From positions 1-20,439 of the forward strand of contig CAZOPF010000099.1 in NCBI GenBank assembly GCA_964581605.1: a stretch of 20,439 nt of DNA, written 5' to 3'. Made by a program: the position numbers and the translations under genes. The stretch's first letter is position 1. The number at the start of each line of letters is the position of its first letter. Positions 7,532 to 14,862 of the stretch are shown here, piece by piece. A model generated the notes under the pieces. The model was given only the letters and a program-made list of their open reading frames with translations. It searched no databases and had not been told where the DNA came from. This DNA comes from CAADGU01 sp964581605. GTDB lineage: Bacteria; Chloroflexota; Anaerolineae; Promineifilales; Promineifilaceae.

Positions 7532-7572
7532 CTATCCTTTGCCACAAACTAAATTCACGTAGGAGAAGAAAG

Positions 7573-9540
7573 ATGCGTAATAAAGTTTTGTTTGTTTTAT
7601 TGGCTTTGGCGGCCGCCTTCCTGGCGGCCTGTTCCAGCACTGGCAGTGATGAGCCTGAAGTGATCACTGAAACGGTGACGCTGGAAGTAACACGAGTAGA
7701 GACGGTGGTGGAAACGGTAGTAGAGACCGTGACGGAAACAACCGTGGAAACCGTTGTGGAAACGGTCGTTGAGCAGGTGGAAGTGTTGGCTTTGCCGATG
7801 GTAGACCCGTTGGCCGTCGAAGGGGACATCATCACCGCCGGTAGCTCCACTGTCTTCCCCTTGACGGAACGGATGGCCGAACGGTTCAAGGAAGAAGGGT
7901 ACGGCGGCAACATCACCGTAGATTCGGTGGGCACGGGGGCGGGTTTTGAGCGCTTCTGTGTGGCAGGCGAGAGCGACATCTCCAATGCCAGCCGGCCGAT
8001 CAAGGAAGAAGAGATCGCCTCCTGTGAAGCCATCGGCCGTACCCCGATTGAGTTCCGGGTGGGCACCGATGCGTTGGCTGTTGTCGTCAACCCGGCCAAC
8101 GAGTTTGTGGATGGTCTGACGATGGAAGAGCTGGCGCTGGCTTTCTCCACCGCCGAGACCTGGGCGGATGTGCGCGCCGGTTTCCCGGCTGAACCGATCA
8201 TTCGTTTCAGCCCTGGCACAGACAGCGGCACGTTTGACTACTTCGTGGAAGCGGTCTTTGACGAGAACGAAGAGCCAATCCTGGCGGCCAGCAATCTGCA
8301 ACTGTCAGAAGACGACAATGTACTGGTGCAAGGCGTGGAAGGGGATGTCAATGCCATTGGCTACTTTGGCTATGCCTACTATGAAGAGAATGCAGACAAG
8401 CTGAAACTGCTGCCGATTGATGGCGTGGTGGCCGGGGCGGCCAGTCTGGATGATGGCACTTATCCATTGGGACGGCCGTTGTTCATCTACTCCGACGCTA
8501 CCGTGATGGCTGAAAAACCGCAGGTGGCCGCCTTCATCAACTTCTATCTCACCTATGTCAATGAAGAGGTGATCGGTGTGGGGTATTTCCCCGCCAGTCC
8601 AGACGCCTTAAATGAGGCCAAGCAAAACTTCATTAGCGGCGTGACCGGCGGTTCGGCGAGCGCGGAGACAACGGCGGGCGTTACGTTACCTGCTGTAGAC
8701 CCGTTGGCCGTCGAAGGGGACATCATCACGGCGGGTAGCTCCACTGTCTTCCCCTTGACGGAACGGATGGCTGAACGGTTCAAGGAAGAAGGGTACGGCG
8801 GCAACATCACCGTAGATTCGGTGGGCACGGGGGCGGGTTTTGAGCGCTTCTGTGTGGCAGGCGAGAGCGACATCTCCAATGCCAGCCGGCCGATCAAGGA
8901 AGAAGAGATCGCCTCCTGTGAAGCCATCGGCCGTACCCCGATTGAGTTCCGGGTGGGCACCGATGCGTTGGCTGTTGTCGTCAACCCGGCCAACGAGTTT
9001 GTGGATGGTCTGACGATGGAAGAGCTGGCGCTGGCTTTCTCCACCGCCGAGACCTGGGCGGATGTGCGCGCCGGTTTCCCGGCTGAACCGATCATTCGTT
9101 TCAGCCCTGGCACAGACAGCGGCACGTTTGACTACTTCGTGGAAGCGGTCTTTGACGAGAACGAAGAGCCAATCCTGGCGGCCAGCAATCTGCAACTGTC
9201 AGAAGACGACAATGTACTGGTGCAAGGCGTGGAAGGGGATGTCAATGCCATTGGCTACTTTGGCTATGCCTACTATGAAGAGAATGCAGACAAGCTGAAA
9301 CTGCTGCCGATTGATGGCGTGGTGGCCGGGGCGGCCAGTCTGGATGATGGCACTTATCCATTGGGACGGCCGTTGTTCATCTACTCCGACGCTACCGTGA
9401 TGGCTGAAAAACCGCAGGTGGCCGCCTTCATCAACTTCTATCTCACCTATGTCAATGAAGAGGTGATCGGTGTGGGGTATTTCCCCGCCAGTGATGAAGC
9501 GCTGAATCAGGCGAAGGTTAACTGGCTGAATGCACAATAA
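7573..9540 (+). CDS. pstS: Tandem-domain phosphate-binding lipoprotein PstS
   Basis: This is the substrate-binding component of the high-affinity phosphate ABC importer. The 655 residues start with a lipoprotein signal (lipobox LAAC, C20). A linker at about 31-72 is built from VETVVE/TET-type words, a style common in Chloroflexota binding lipoproteins. Two complete PstS domains follow, at 77-342 and 375-640. Each has AGSSTVFPLT, SDISNASRPI and SPGTDSGTFDYF, which correspond to the phosphate-ligand loops of PstS. The two domains are identical in protein sequence and joined by a ~32-residue Gly/Ser/Ala/Thr linker. Normal PstS carries one domain, so this is a fused duplicate anchored by a single lipid. 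ATG 7573 follows AGGAGA at 7561 with good spacing. It is the first gene of pstSCAB-phoU, downstream of the Pho-like array. Confidence 0.95.
   Translation: MRNKVLFVLLALAAAFLAACSSTGSDEPEVITETVTLEVTRVETVVETVVETVTETTVETVVETVVEQVEVLALPMVDPLAVEGDIITAGSSTVFPLTERMAERFKEEGYGGNITVDSVGTGAGFERFCVAGESDISNASRPIKEEEIASCEAIGRTPIEFRVGTDALAVVVNPANEFVDGLTMEELALAFSTAETWADVRAGFPAEPIIRFSPGTDSGTFDYFVEAVFDENEEPILAASNLQLSEDDNVLVQGVEGDVNAIGYFGYAYYEENADKLKLLPIDGVVAGAASLDDGTYPLGRPLFIYSDATVMAEKPQVAAFINFYLTYVNEEVIGVGYFPASPDALNEAKQNFISGVTGGSASAETTAGVTLPAVDPLAVEGDIITAGSSTVFPLTERMAERFKEEGYGGNITVDSVGTGAGFERFCVAGESDISNASRPIKEEEIASCEAIGRTPIEFRVGTDALAVVVNPANEFVDGLTMEELALAFSTAETWADVRAGFPAEPIIRFSPGTDSGTFDYFVEAVFDENEEPILAASNLQLSEDDNVLVQGVEGDVNAIGYFGYAYYEENADKLKLLPIDGVVAGAASLDDGTYPLGRPLFIYSDATVMAEKPQVAAFINFYLTYVNEEVIGVGYFPASDEALNQAKVNWLNAQ
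7801..9492 (+). repeat. 798-bp tandem intragenic duplication within pstS
   Basis: Bases 7801-8598 and 8695-9492 (offset 894 bp) are aligned copies. By eye I find only three differences, all near the 5' end (two in ATCACCGCCGG versus ATCACGGCGGG, and one GCC/GCT in MAER). All three are synonymous. The 96-bp spacer between copies is unique. Confidence 0.93.
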
Positions 9541-9543
9541 GTG

Positions 9544-9585
9544 AACAGTAGACAGTGAGCAGTAAACAGTAGACAGTGAGCAGTA
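9544..9585. repeat. Two perfect 21-bp tandem repeats after pstS
   Basis: Units 9544-9564 and 9565-9585 are identical. Each is itself built of short related words (ACAGTAGACAGTGAGCAGT). They lie immediately after the pstS stop and before the intercistronic hairpin. Confidence 0.85.
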
Positions 9586-9589
9586 ATCG

Positions 9590-9618
9590 GTAATCGGCAA
9601 ATGTCGGTTGCCGATTAC
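9590..9618 (+). promoter_or_regulatory. Intercistronic hairpin, pstS-pstC
   Basis: A perfect 11-bp stem (9590-9600 / 9608-9618) with a 7-base loop and no T-run. A hairpin after the binding-protein gene commonly protects that mRNA segment or partly attenuates transcription, so that PstS outnumbers the permease. That role is inferred here. Confidence 0.6.
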
Positions 9619-9652
9619 TGCTACTAATCAATCAGCAACCGCAGGAACGCAC

Positions 9653-10915
9653 ATGACGGACAAGGGGTTATGGGTTGGTGACGAGAAGATAGAGGAAAAA
9701 GGGATGGCAATTCATACACAGGCAACGCCATTAGCCAAAACAGAGATTACGGCCGCTACGCTGGCGAAAAAACCGCGCGTTGGCGAGATGTTGATTCAGG
9801 GGTTTTTGTTTCTTTGCGGGGCGCTTTCTATTTTAACGACGGCGGGCATTATATATATTCTGGTAACGGAATCACTCACGCTTTTCCGCAGCCAGCAGTG
9901 GGAAAATACGAACAAGCGGATTGTGGCCGAGGTGGACGAAACCACGACCTTGCTGGAAGTAGGTACGGCCGGGGCCACATTGGCCGCCGAGAACATTATT
10001 CGTCTGGGGGAAGAGGTAATGGTCGTGGTGGCCGTCAATGGCAGCATTATTACCGTGCAGCGTGGCGCTCAAGAGACGGCCGTTGCCGCTCATCCTGCCG
10101 GTCAAAACATTGAGAGGGCCAGTTCGGTCACGGTATGGGAAACCTTTACCACCACGCGTTGGACGCCGCAATTGGGCGAGTTTGGCATCTGGCCCCTGCT
10201 GTATGGCACGTTGGCGACCAGTATTATTGCCATGTTTGTGGCGCTGCCGGTGGGGTTGGCTACGGCCGTGTATCTGAGTGAATATGCCTCGGAACGGGTG
10301 CGTAGCACCTTGAAACCCATTCTGGAAATCCTGGCCGGTATTCCCACCGTCGTTTTTGGCTTTTTTGCCTTGTATTACGTTACCCCCTTGCTGCGTTCCT
10401 TTTTGGGTGACAATGTGGTGCAGATTTTCAACGTCATGTCCGCCGGTATCGTGGTGGGCATTTTGATTGTGCCCCTGGTGAGTTCGATGAGCGAAGATGC
10501 TCTGCACGCCGTCCCGCGCTCCCTACGTGAGGCGTCTTATGGGTTGGGGGCTACTAAATTGGAAACATCGCTGCGGATCGTAATGCCCGCTGCTCTATCT
10601 GGCATTATGGCCGCTGTAGTGGTTTCTATCTCCCGGGCCATTGGCGAGACAATGGTGGTCGCAATTGCCGCTGGTTCAGGCCCCAAAAACTTTACCTTAG
10701 GGAAGGATGGCCTCTTTAGTTTTATCCTCAATCCGTTCCTTTCGGCCGAAACGATGACCGGCCATATTGTGCGCATCAGCAGCGGCGACCTGAGCTACAA
10801 CTCGATTGATTACAATAGTTTGTTTGCCATTGGGCTGTTGCTGTTTGTGATGACGTTGTGCTTGAACATTGTGGCCCGTTATTTTGTGAATAAATACCGG
10901 GAAGTGTATGAGTAA
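9653..10915 (+). CDS. pstC: Phosphate ABC transporter permease PstC with extra outer-loop domain
   Basis: This is one of the two membrane subunits that form the phosphate channel. The 420 residues have TM1 at about 48-72. The PstC core begins at WTPQLGEFGIWPLLYGTL (170-187) and continues through several membrane helices. The permease EAA-type cytoplasmic loop is at about 281-312 (EDALHAVPRSLREASYGLGA). Between TM1 and the core, residues ~86-166 form an added beta-rich segment (GEEVMVVVAVNGSIITVQRG, then AAHPAGQNI) that is absent from ordinary PstC. ATG 9653 is chosen because AGGAA lies 5 bases upstream. The more distal TTG at 9608 is inside the hairpin stem, and ATG 9704 is a second possibility. 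The gene follows pstS and precedes pstA, as in standard pst operons. Confidence 0.92.
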   Translation: MTDKGLWVGDEKIEEKGMAIHTQATPLAKTEITAATLAKKPRVGEMLIQGFLFLCGALSILTTAGIIYILVTESLTLFRSQQWENTNKRIVAEVDETTTLLEVGTAGATLAAENIIRLGEEVMVVVAVNGSIITVQRGAQETAVAAHPAGQNIERASSVTVWETFTTTRWTPQLGEFGIWPLLYGTLATSIIAMFVALPVGLATAVYLSEYASERVRSTLKPILEILAGIPTVVFGFFALYYVTPLLRSFLGDNVVQIFNVMSAGIVVGILIVPLVSSMSEDALHAVPRSLREASYGLGATKLETSLRIVMPAALSGIMAAVVVSISRAIGETMVVAIAAGSGPKNFTLGKDGLFSFILNPFLSAETMTGHIVRISSGDLSYNSIDYNSLFAIGLLLFVMTLCLNIVARYFVNKYREVYE

Positions 10916-10949
10916 AGAAGTTCAACTTTTGCAGAAAAGTTGAACTTCT
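10916..10949 (+). promoter_or_regulatory. Intercistronic hairpin, pstC-pstA
   Basis: A perfect 15-bp stem (10916-10930 / 10935-10949) with loop GCAG begins right after the pstC stop and ends 10 bases before the pstA ATG. pstA has no visible Shine-Dalgarno, so the stem may influence its translation. Confidence 0.7.
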
Positions 10950-10959
10950 CCGGGTTTAT

Positions 10960-13212
10960 ATGAACAAATTAGATAACCAACCACAACATTTTTTTCAGGA
11001 AGAGGAGTCGCCTTATCCCCAGGGGGAGGCGCTGAAACGGCAAATAAACGGCCGTAACCGGCGTGGCTTGTGGTGGCGCGTGGGCTTCATGGCGGCCCTG
11101 GCGTTTGCCATTATCTGCCTGGTGGCGTTGATGGTGACGATTGTCAACGATACCTTTGGCTATGTGATCATCGTGAGCACAATTGACCCTGACCGGCTGG
11201 CGCTGGAAGTGGTGCAAAACCAGATGCTGACGGCCGCCGACACCTTTTCCAGCGAAGATGACAACGAACTGGCAGCCGGTATTGCCGCTGATCCCAATGG
11301 GATTGGTTTTTTCGGCAATGCCTATTACCAGCAAAACAGCGACCAGGTGAAGTTGCTGGCTGTGGAAGGGCTGCTGCCCAATGAGGAAACGGCCGCGTCT
11401 GGCGCCTACGCCCTCGACCGCCCCCTCTTCCTCTACACCACCGCCGACATCTTGGCGGAAAATCTGGCCGCTAATGGCTTTATCAACTACTTGTTAACAC
11501 ATGTTAACGAAGAAATTGAGCAGGTGGGATATTTGCCCACCAGCCAGGAAGACCTGAATTATTCGCAGCAAAACTGGATCAAGGCGAATCCTGATGTGGG
11601 TTTACAGCCGGGCCAATGGGCGGCGCTCAATCCATCGGGCATTGACGGCCGTTTTAGCATTGCGGGCAGTTCCACCGTCTTTCCGCTCACCGAACATATG
11701 TTGGCCGAATATACAGCCGCCGGGTATGAGGGCACATTCACCAATGAAAGCCTGGGCACCACCGCCGGGATTGCCGCTTTTTGTGCGGGCGAGGTGGATA
11801 TTGCCGCCGCCAGCCGCCCCATCGAATCTGGTGAATTTGAAACGTGCCGGGAAAACGGCCGTTTCCCGCAAGAATACCGTGTGGGCACGGATGCGCTGGC
11901 GGTGGTGGTGAATCCGCAAAATAACTTTTTGAACGACGTTTCGCTGGCCGAATTGGGGCAAATTTTTGCCACCGCCGAAACCTGGGCAGACGTGAACCCG
12001 GATTGGCCGGCCGAACCGATCCACCGCTACATCCCTGGCGCTGATAGCGGCACGTTGGATTTTTTCACCGACATGATTTATGACACGGAATTAGCCAATT
12101 TACCCAAAGAGGATTTGGCGCAACTGTTGGCGAAGAACATCTCCGTGGGGCGCGGCCGTGCCCTGGAACGAGAACAGCGTTTTTTTGAAGATGCGCTGCT
12201 CTTTGAAGTGCCAGAGTTGTGGAATGAAGTATGCGCTGCTCCGGCAGAGACACGGCCGCCTGGCTGCACCGCACCAGTACGCACCCAGGAAGATGTGTAT
12301 GATCTGGTGCTGGCCGAAGTGGTAAAGCCAGATGTGGTAGAGATTTATTCGCTGTATGAAAGCATCTTTCAGCGCGGCACCATTCAAGAATACGCGGCCG
12401 AGGTATACCCCAATGGCGACCTGGTATTTCGCTCCTGGTTAACGGCCGATTTTATTACCAACCGGCAATCCAGTACGCCGGAACTGTCAGGGGTACGGCA
12501 AGCCATTTTAGGGTCATTGTGGGTCATCGCGGTGACCATCTTGTTTTCATTCCCGGTGGGGGTGAGCGCAGCCATTTACCTGGAAGAGTATGCGGCCGAC
12601 AACCGCCTGAACCGCATTTTACAAACGAATATCAATAACCTGGCCGGCGTCCCCTCGATTATCTATGGGATGTTGGGGCTGGCGATTTTTGTGCGGGCGC
12701 TGGAAGTGATTACCAGTGGGGCCGCGTTTGGGGTGGTAGAGAGTGGGGCAACGGCTAACGGCCGTACCATCCTCTCCGCCGGTCTCACCCTGGGGCTGCT
12801 CATCCTGCCCCTGCTCATCATCAACGCCCAAGAGGCGCTGCGGGCGGTACCCAATTCGCTGCGGCAGGCCGGGCTGGCCCTGGGCGCCACCAAATGGCAA
12901 ACGACATGGCATCATGTACTTCCCGCTGCTCTGCCGGGCATTCTAACTGGCACCATCCTGGCTATCTCTCGCGCTATTGGTGAGACAGCGCCGCTGGTGG
13001 TGGTGGGCGCGTCTACGTTTATCGCCCTGGACCCGGAAGGGCCGTTCTCAAAATTCACAACCCTGCCTATTCAAATTTATCAATGGACATCCCGGCCCCA
13101 GGCCGAATTCCGCAACATTGCCGCCGCCGCCATTTTGGTCTTGTTAGCCCTATTGCTGGCGTTAAACGCCACAGCTATTTATTTGCGGAATCGCTATTCT
13201 GTAAGAGTGTAG
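10960..13212 (+). CDS. pstA: Phosphate permease PstA with embedded, circularly permuted PstS domain
   Basis: The 750 residues compare with about 280-450 for usual PstA. TM1 is at about 41-62. The permease core resumes at about 510 (AILGSLWVIAVTILFSFPVG), with the EAA-type loop at about 624-655 (QEALRAVPNSLRQAGLALGA) and the final helix at 720-743. The outer loop between TM1 and the core carries an entire PstS-like domain in swapped order. Residues ~97-212 match the C-terminal half of PstS (SEDDN, IGFFGNAYY, LDRPLFLY, VGYLPTS). Residues ~229-375 match the N-terminal half (IAGSSTVFPLT, IAAASRPI, VGTDALAVVVNP, IPGADSGTLDFF). All phosphate-loop motifs are kept. Residues ~376-508 look like the native PstA loop. 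Identity to the neighbouring PstS is roughly half, so the domain is not a recent copy of it. The likely role is a binding domain tethered to the channel. No ribosome-binding site is obvious. Confidence 0.93.
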   Translation: MNKLDNQPQHFFQEEESPYPQGEALKRQINGRNRRGLWWRVGFMAALAFAIICLVALMVTIVNDTFGYVIIVSTIDPDRLALEVVQNQMLTAADTFSSEDDNELAAGIAADPNGIGFFGNAYYQQNSDQVKLLAVEGLLPNEETAASGAYALDRPLFLYTTADILAENLAANGFINYLLTHVNEEIEQVGYLPTSQEDLNYSQQNWIKANPDVGLQPGQWAALNPSGIDGRFSIAGSSTVFPLTEHMLAEYTAAGYEGTFTNESLGTTAGIAAFCAGEVDIAAASRPIESGEFETCRENGRFPQEYRVGTDALAVVVNPQNNFLNDVSLAELGQIFATAETWADVNPDWPAEPIHRYIPGADSGTLDFFTDMIYDTELANLPKEDLAQLLAKNISVGRGRALEREQRFFEDALLFEVPELWNEVCAAPAETRPPGCTAPVRTQEDVYDLVLAEVVKPDVVEIYSLYESIFQRGTIQEYAAEVYPNGDLVFRSWLTADFITNRQSSTPELSGVRQAILGSLWVIAVTILFSFPVGVSAAIYLEEYAADNRLNRILQTNINNLAGVPSIIYGMLGLAIFVRALEVITSGAAFGVVESGATANGRTILSAGLTLGLLILPLLIINAQEALRAVPNSLRQAGLALGATKWQTTWHHVLPAALPGILTGTILAISRAIGETAPLVVVGASTFIALDPEGPFSKFTTLPIQIYQWTSRPQAEFRNIAAAAILVLLALLLALNATAIYLRNRYSVRV

Positions 13213-13236
13213 GGCGATTTTGCAAAATCACCCTAC
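13209..13236 (+). promoter_or_regulatory. Intercistronic hairpin, pstA-pstB
   Basis: Arms 13209-13221 and 13224-13236 pair over 13 bp with one mismatch. The pstA stop codon lies inside the left arm, and the pstB ribosome-binding site follows the right arm. The left arm (TGTAGGGCGATTTT) resembles the start of the element at 18285. Confidence 0.65.
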
Positions 13237-13249
13237 GAAGAAGGTCACT

Positions 13250-14038
13250 ATGACAAACAGTTCTCAATCCAATGGGCATATTGCCATTAAAGCCAATGGT
13301 ATGCATGTCTACTACGGCAGTTTTTGCGCCGTGAAAAATATTAATTTGCAATTTCCCACACACCAGATTACAGCACTCATTGGCCCGTCCGGCTGTGGCA
13401 AAAGCACGGTGCTGCGCTCCTTCAACCGTATGAATGATCTGGTTGCCAGTGCCCGCGTAGAGGGCGAAGTGCTGTATCACGGCAACAACATCTACGATAC
13501 CAGTGTAGACCCGGTGGAGGTGCGCCGTCACATCGGCATGGTGTTCCAGAAGCCCAATCCTTTCCCCAAAAGCATTTATGAAAATGTGGCCTGGGGGGCC
13601 AAAATTAACGGCTATAAAGGGGATATGGATGGATTGGTAGAGAGTGCGCTGCGCCAGGCAGCTTTGTGGGATGAGGTGAAGGATAAGCTGGATCAGAGTG
13701 GTTATTCCCTCTCCGGCGGGCAGCAGCAGCGGTTGTGTATTGCCCGTACCATTGCGGTGAAGCCGGAGATTATCTTGATGGATGAACCCACGTCGGCGCT
13801 GGACCCGGTGGCAACGCTCAAGATTGAAGAGTTGATTCAAGAACTCAAGAAAAATTACACCATCATTATTGTGACCCACAACATGCAGCAGGCGGCGCGG
13901 GCTTCGGACTACACGGCCTTTTTTAATATGGATGAAGACCGGGCGGGGTATCTGGTGGAGTATAACGAGACGAATGAACTGTTTACGAATCCGCGTAATG
14001 AGATAACGGAGCAATATATTACGGGGCGGTTTGGGTAA
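13250..14038 (+). CDS. pstB: Phosphate ABC transporter ATP-binding protein PstB
   Basis: This cytoplasmic ATPase powers PstCA. The 262 residues match family length. All ABC motifs are present in order: Walker A GPSGCGKST, Q-loop FQKPNPFP, signature LSGGQQQR, Walker B IILMDEP, D-loop SALD and H-loop VTHNM. ATG 13250 is preceded by AGAAGG (13239-13244) with a 5-base spacer. An in-frame TTG at 13220 lies inside the upstream hairpin and is rejected. The FQKPNPFPKSIYENV stretch is characteristic of PstB within the ABC superfamily, so the assignment is secure. Nothing in the protein looks unusual, in contrast to PstS, PstC and PstA. Confidence 0.97.
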   Translation: MTNSSQSNGHIAIKANGMHVYYGSFCAVKNINLQFPTHQITALIGPSGCGKSTVLRSFNRMNDLVASARVEGEVLYHGNNIYDTSVDPVEVRRHIGMVFQKPNPFPKSIYENVAWGAKINGYKGDMDGLVESALRQAALWDEVKDKLDQSGYSLSGGQQQRLCIARTIAVKPEIILMDEPTSALDPVATLKIEELIQELKKNYTIIIVTHNMQQAARASDYTAFFNMDEDRAGYLVEYNETNELFTNPRNEITEQYITGRFG

Positions 14039-14060
14039 AACGATCCGCGAAGAACGCGAA

Positions 14061-14130
14061 GTAGGGGCGAGGCAGTTGGGAAAGGTTTCATCTAGCAAGC
14101 GTAACTTACCTCCAACTGCCTCGCCCGTAC
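14061..14130 (+). promoter_or_regulatory. Intercistronic hairpin, pstB-phoU
   Basis: A 19-bp stem with one mismatch (14061-14079 / 14112-14130) and a 32-base loop occupies most of the pstB-phoU spacer and ends directly before the phoU start. It is the longest of the operon's four intercistronic hairpins. Confidence 0.7.
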
Positions 14131-14131
14131 C

Positions 14132-14803
14132 ATGGGGATGATCATGATAGTACGAGAACATTTTGACCGAGATTTGCGACATTTGCAGGATGAGATTTTG
14201 CGGATGGGTAGTGAGGTGGGAGAGAATTTGGTCACGGCCGTAGCCGCCCTGCGCACCCGCGACCTGAAACGTTCCCAACAAATCATTGAGGCTGACCACT
14301 GGGTCAACCAACGGCAACTGGCGCTGAATATGGAGGCATTGACGCTCATTGCCACGCAACAGCCCACGGCCAGAGATTTACGCCTGATTGCGGCTGTGAT
14401 GAATATTGCCAATGAGTTGGAGCGCATCCATGATTATGCCAAGGGGATCGGCCGTATCAGCCTGATGATGAACAGCGACCCCATACCGGCCAACTTGATG
14501 GACGAATTTCCGGCGATGGCGGAGAAAACCCATTCCATGCTGCACCGATCACTAGACGCCTTCATCAACCGCGATGAGGCATTGGCAAAGTCCATACCGG
14601 CCGAGGATGACGTGGTGGATGACCTGTTCAATATCGCCTTGAAGAAGATGACAGAAGCATTTATGCAAAACCTGACTTCTTATGAGGACATCAACCGCCT
14701 GGGTTGGGCCAACCACAATCTGGAGCGTTCGGCCGACCGGGTGGGGAACATTTGTGAATGGGTGGGATATATGATTACGGGTAAGTTTGAAGAGTACGCC
14801 TGA
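14132..14803 (+). CDS. phoU: Phosphate transport system regulator PhoU
   Basis: PhoU couples the state of the Pst transporter to the PhoR-type kinase and represses the Pho response when phosphate is plentiful. The product is 223 residues, all-helical, with the two related three-helix PhoU repeats. The first contains ARDLRLIAAVMNIANELERIHDYAKGI and the second INRLGWANHNLERSADRVGNICEWVG. The conserved E-R-x-x-D metal-binding patterns are visible in both. Three ATGs lie close together (14132, 14138, 14144). MIVREHFDRDL from 14144 best matches the usual PhoU N-terminus, but all differ by only a few residues. It is the last gene of the operon and is followed by a terminator-like hairpin. Confidence 0.95.
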   Translation: MGMIMIVREHFDRDLRHLQDEILRMGSEVGENLVTAVAALRTRDLKRSQQIIEADHWVNQRQLALNMEALTLIATQQPTARDLRLIAAVMNIANELERIHDYAKGIGRISLMMNSDPIPANLMDEFPAMAEKTHSMLHRSLDAFINRDEALAKSIPAEDDVVDDLFNIALKKMTEAFMQNLTSYEDINRLGWANHNLERSADRVGNICEWVGYMITGKFEEYA

Positions 14804-14813
14804 GGTAAATAAA

Positions 14814-14850
14814 ACAGGAGACGGTCGTTTTAGAAACGGCCGTCTCCTGT
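14814..14850. terminator. Hairpin between convergent phoU and propeller gene, likely bidirectional terminator
   Basis: A 17-bp stem (14814-14830 / 14834-14850) with a 3-base loop and one G-U wobble lies 11 bp after the phoU stop and 12 bp beyond the opposing stop. Its right arm contains ACGGCCGT. The A-rich left flank reads as T-rich on the minus strand, so it may terminate the minus-strand transcript intrinsically. Confidence 0.72.
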
Positions 14851-14862
14851 TGCCCGGCACAT

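Noticed and set aside
7476..8231. Long antisense frames over pstS (also 8553-9125, 7597-8301, 8686-9195)
   Set aside because: They duplicate together with the pstS repeats, contain low-complexity Ser/Thr/Val translations and oppose a strongly supported gene.
9544..9585. Attachment site or CRISPR repeat
   Set aside because: There are only two contiguous copies, with no spacer and no nearby integrase or cas gene.
9608..9652. TTG start for pstC at 9608
   Set aside because: It lies within the right arm of the intercistronic hairpin and has no ribosome-binding site. ATG 9653 has AGGAA upstream.
13220..13249. TTG start for pstB at 13220
   Set aside because: It lies in the hairpin, and ATG 13250 has a good Shine-Dalgarno and matches family length.
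13175..14359. 394-residue antisense frame over pstB/phoU
   Set aside because: It opposes two clear genes with complete family motifs, and its translation resembles no family I recognise.
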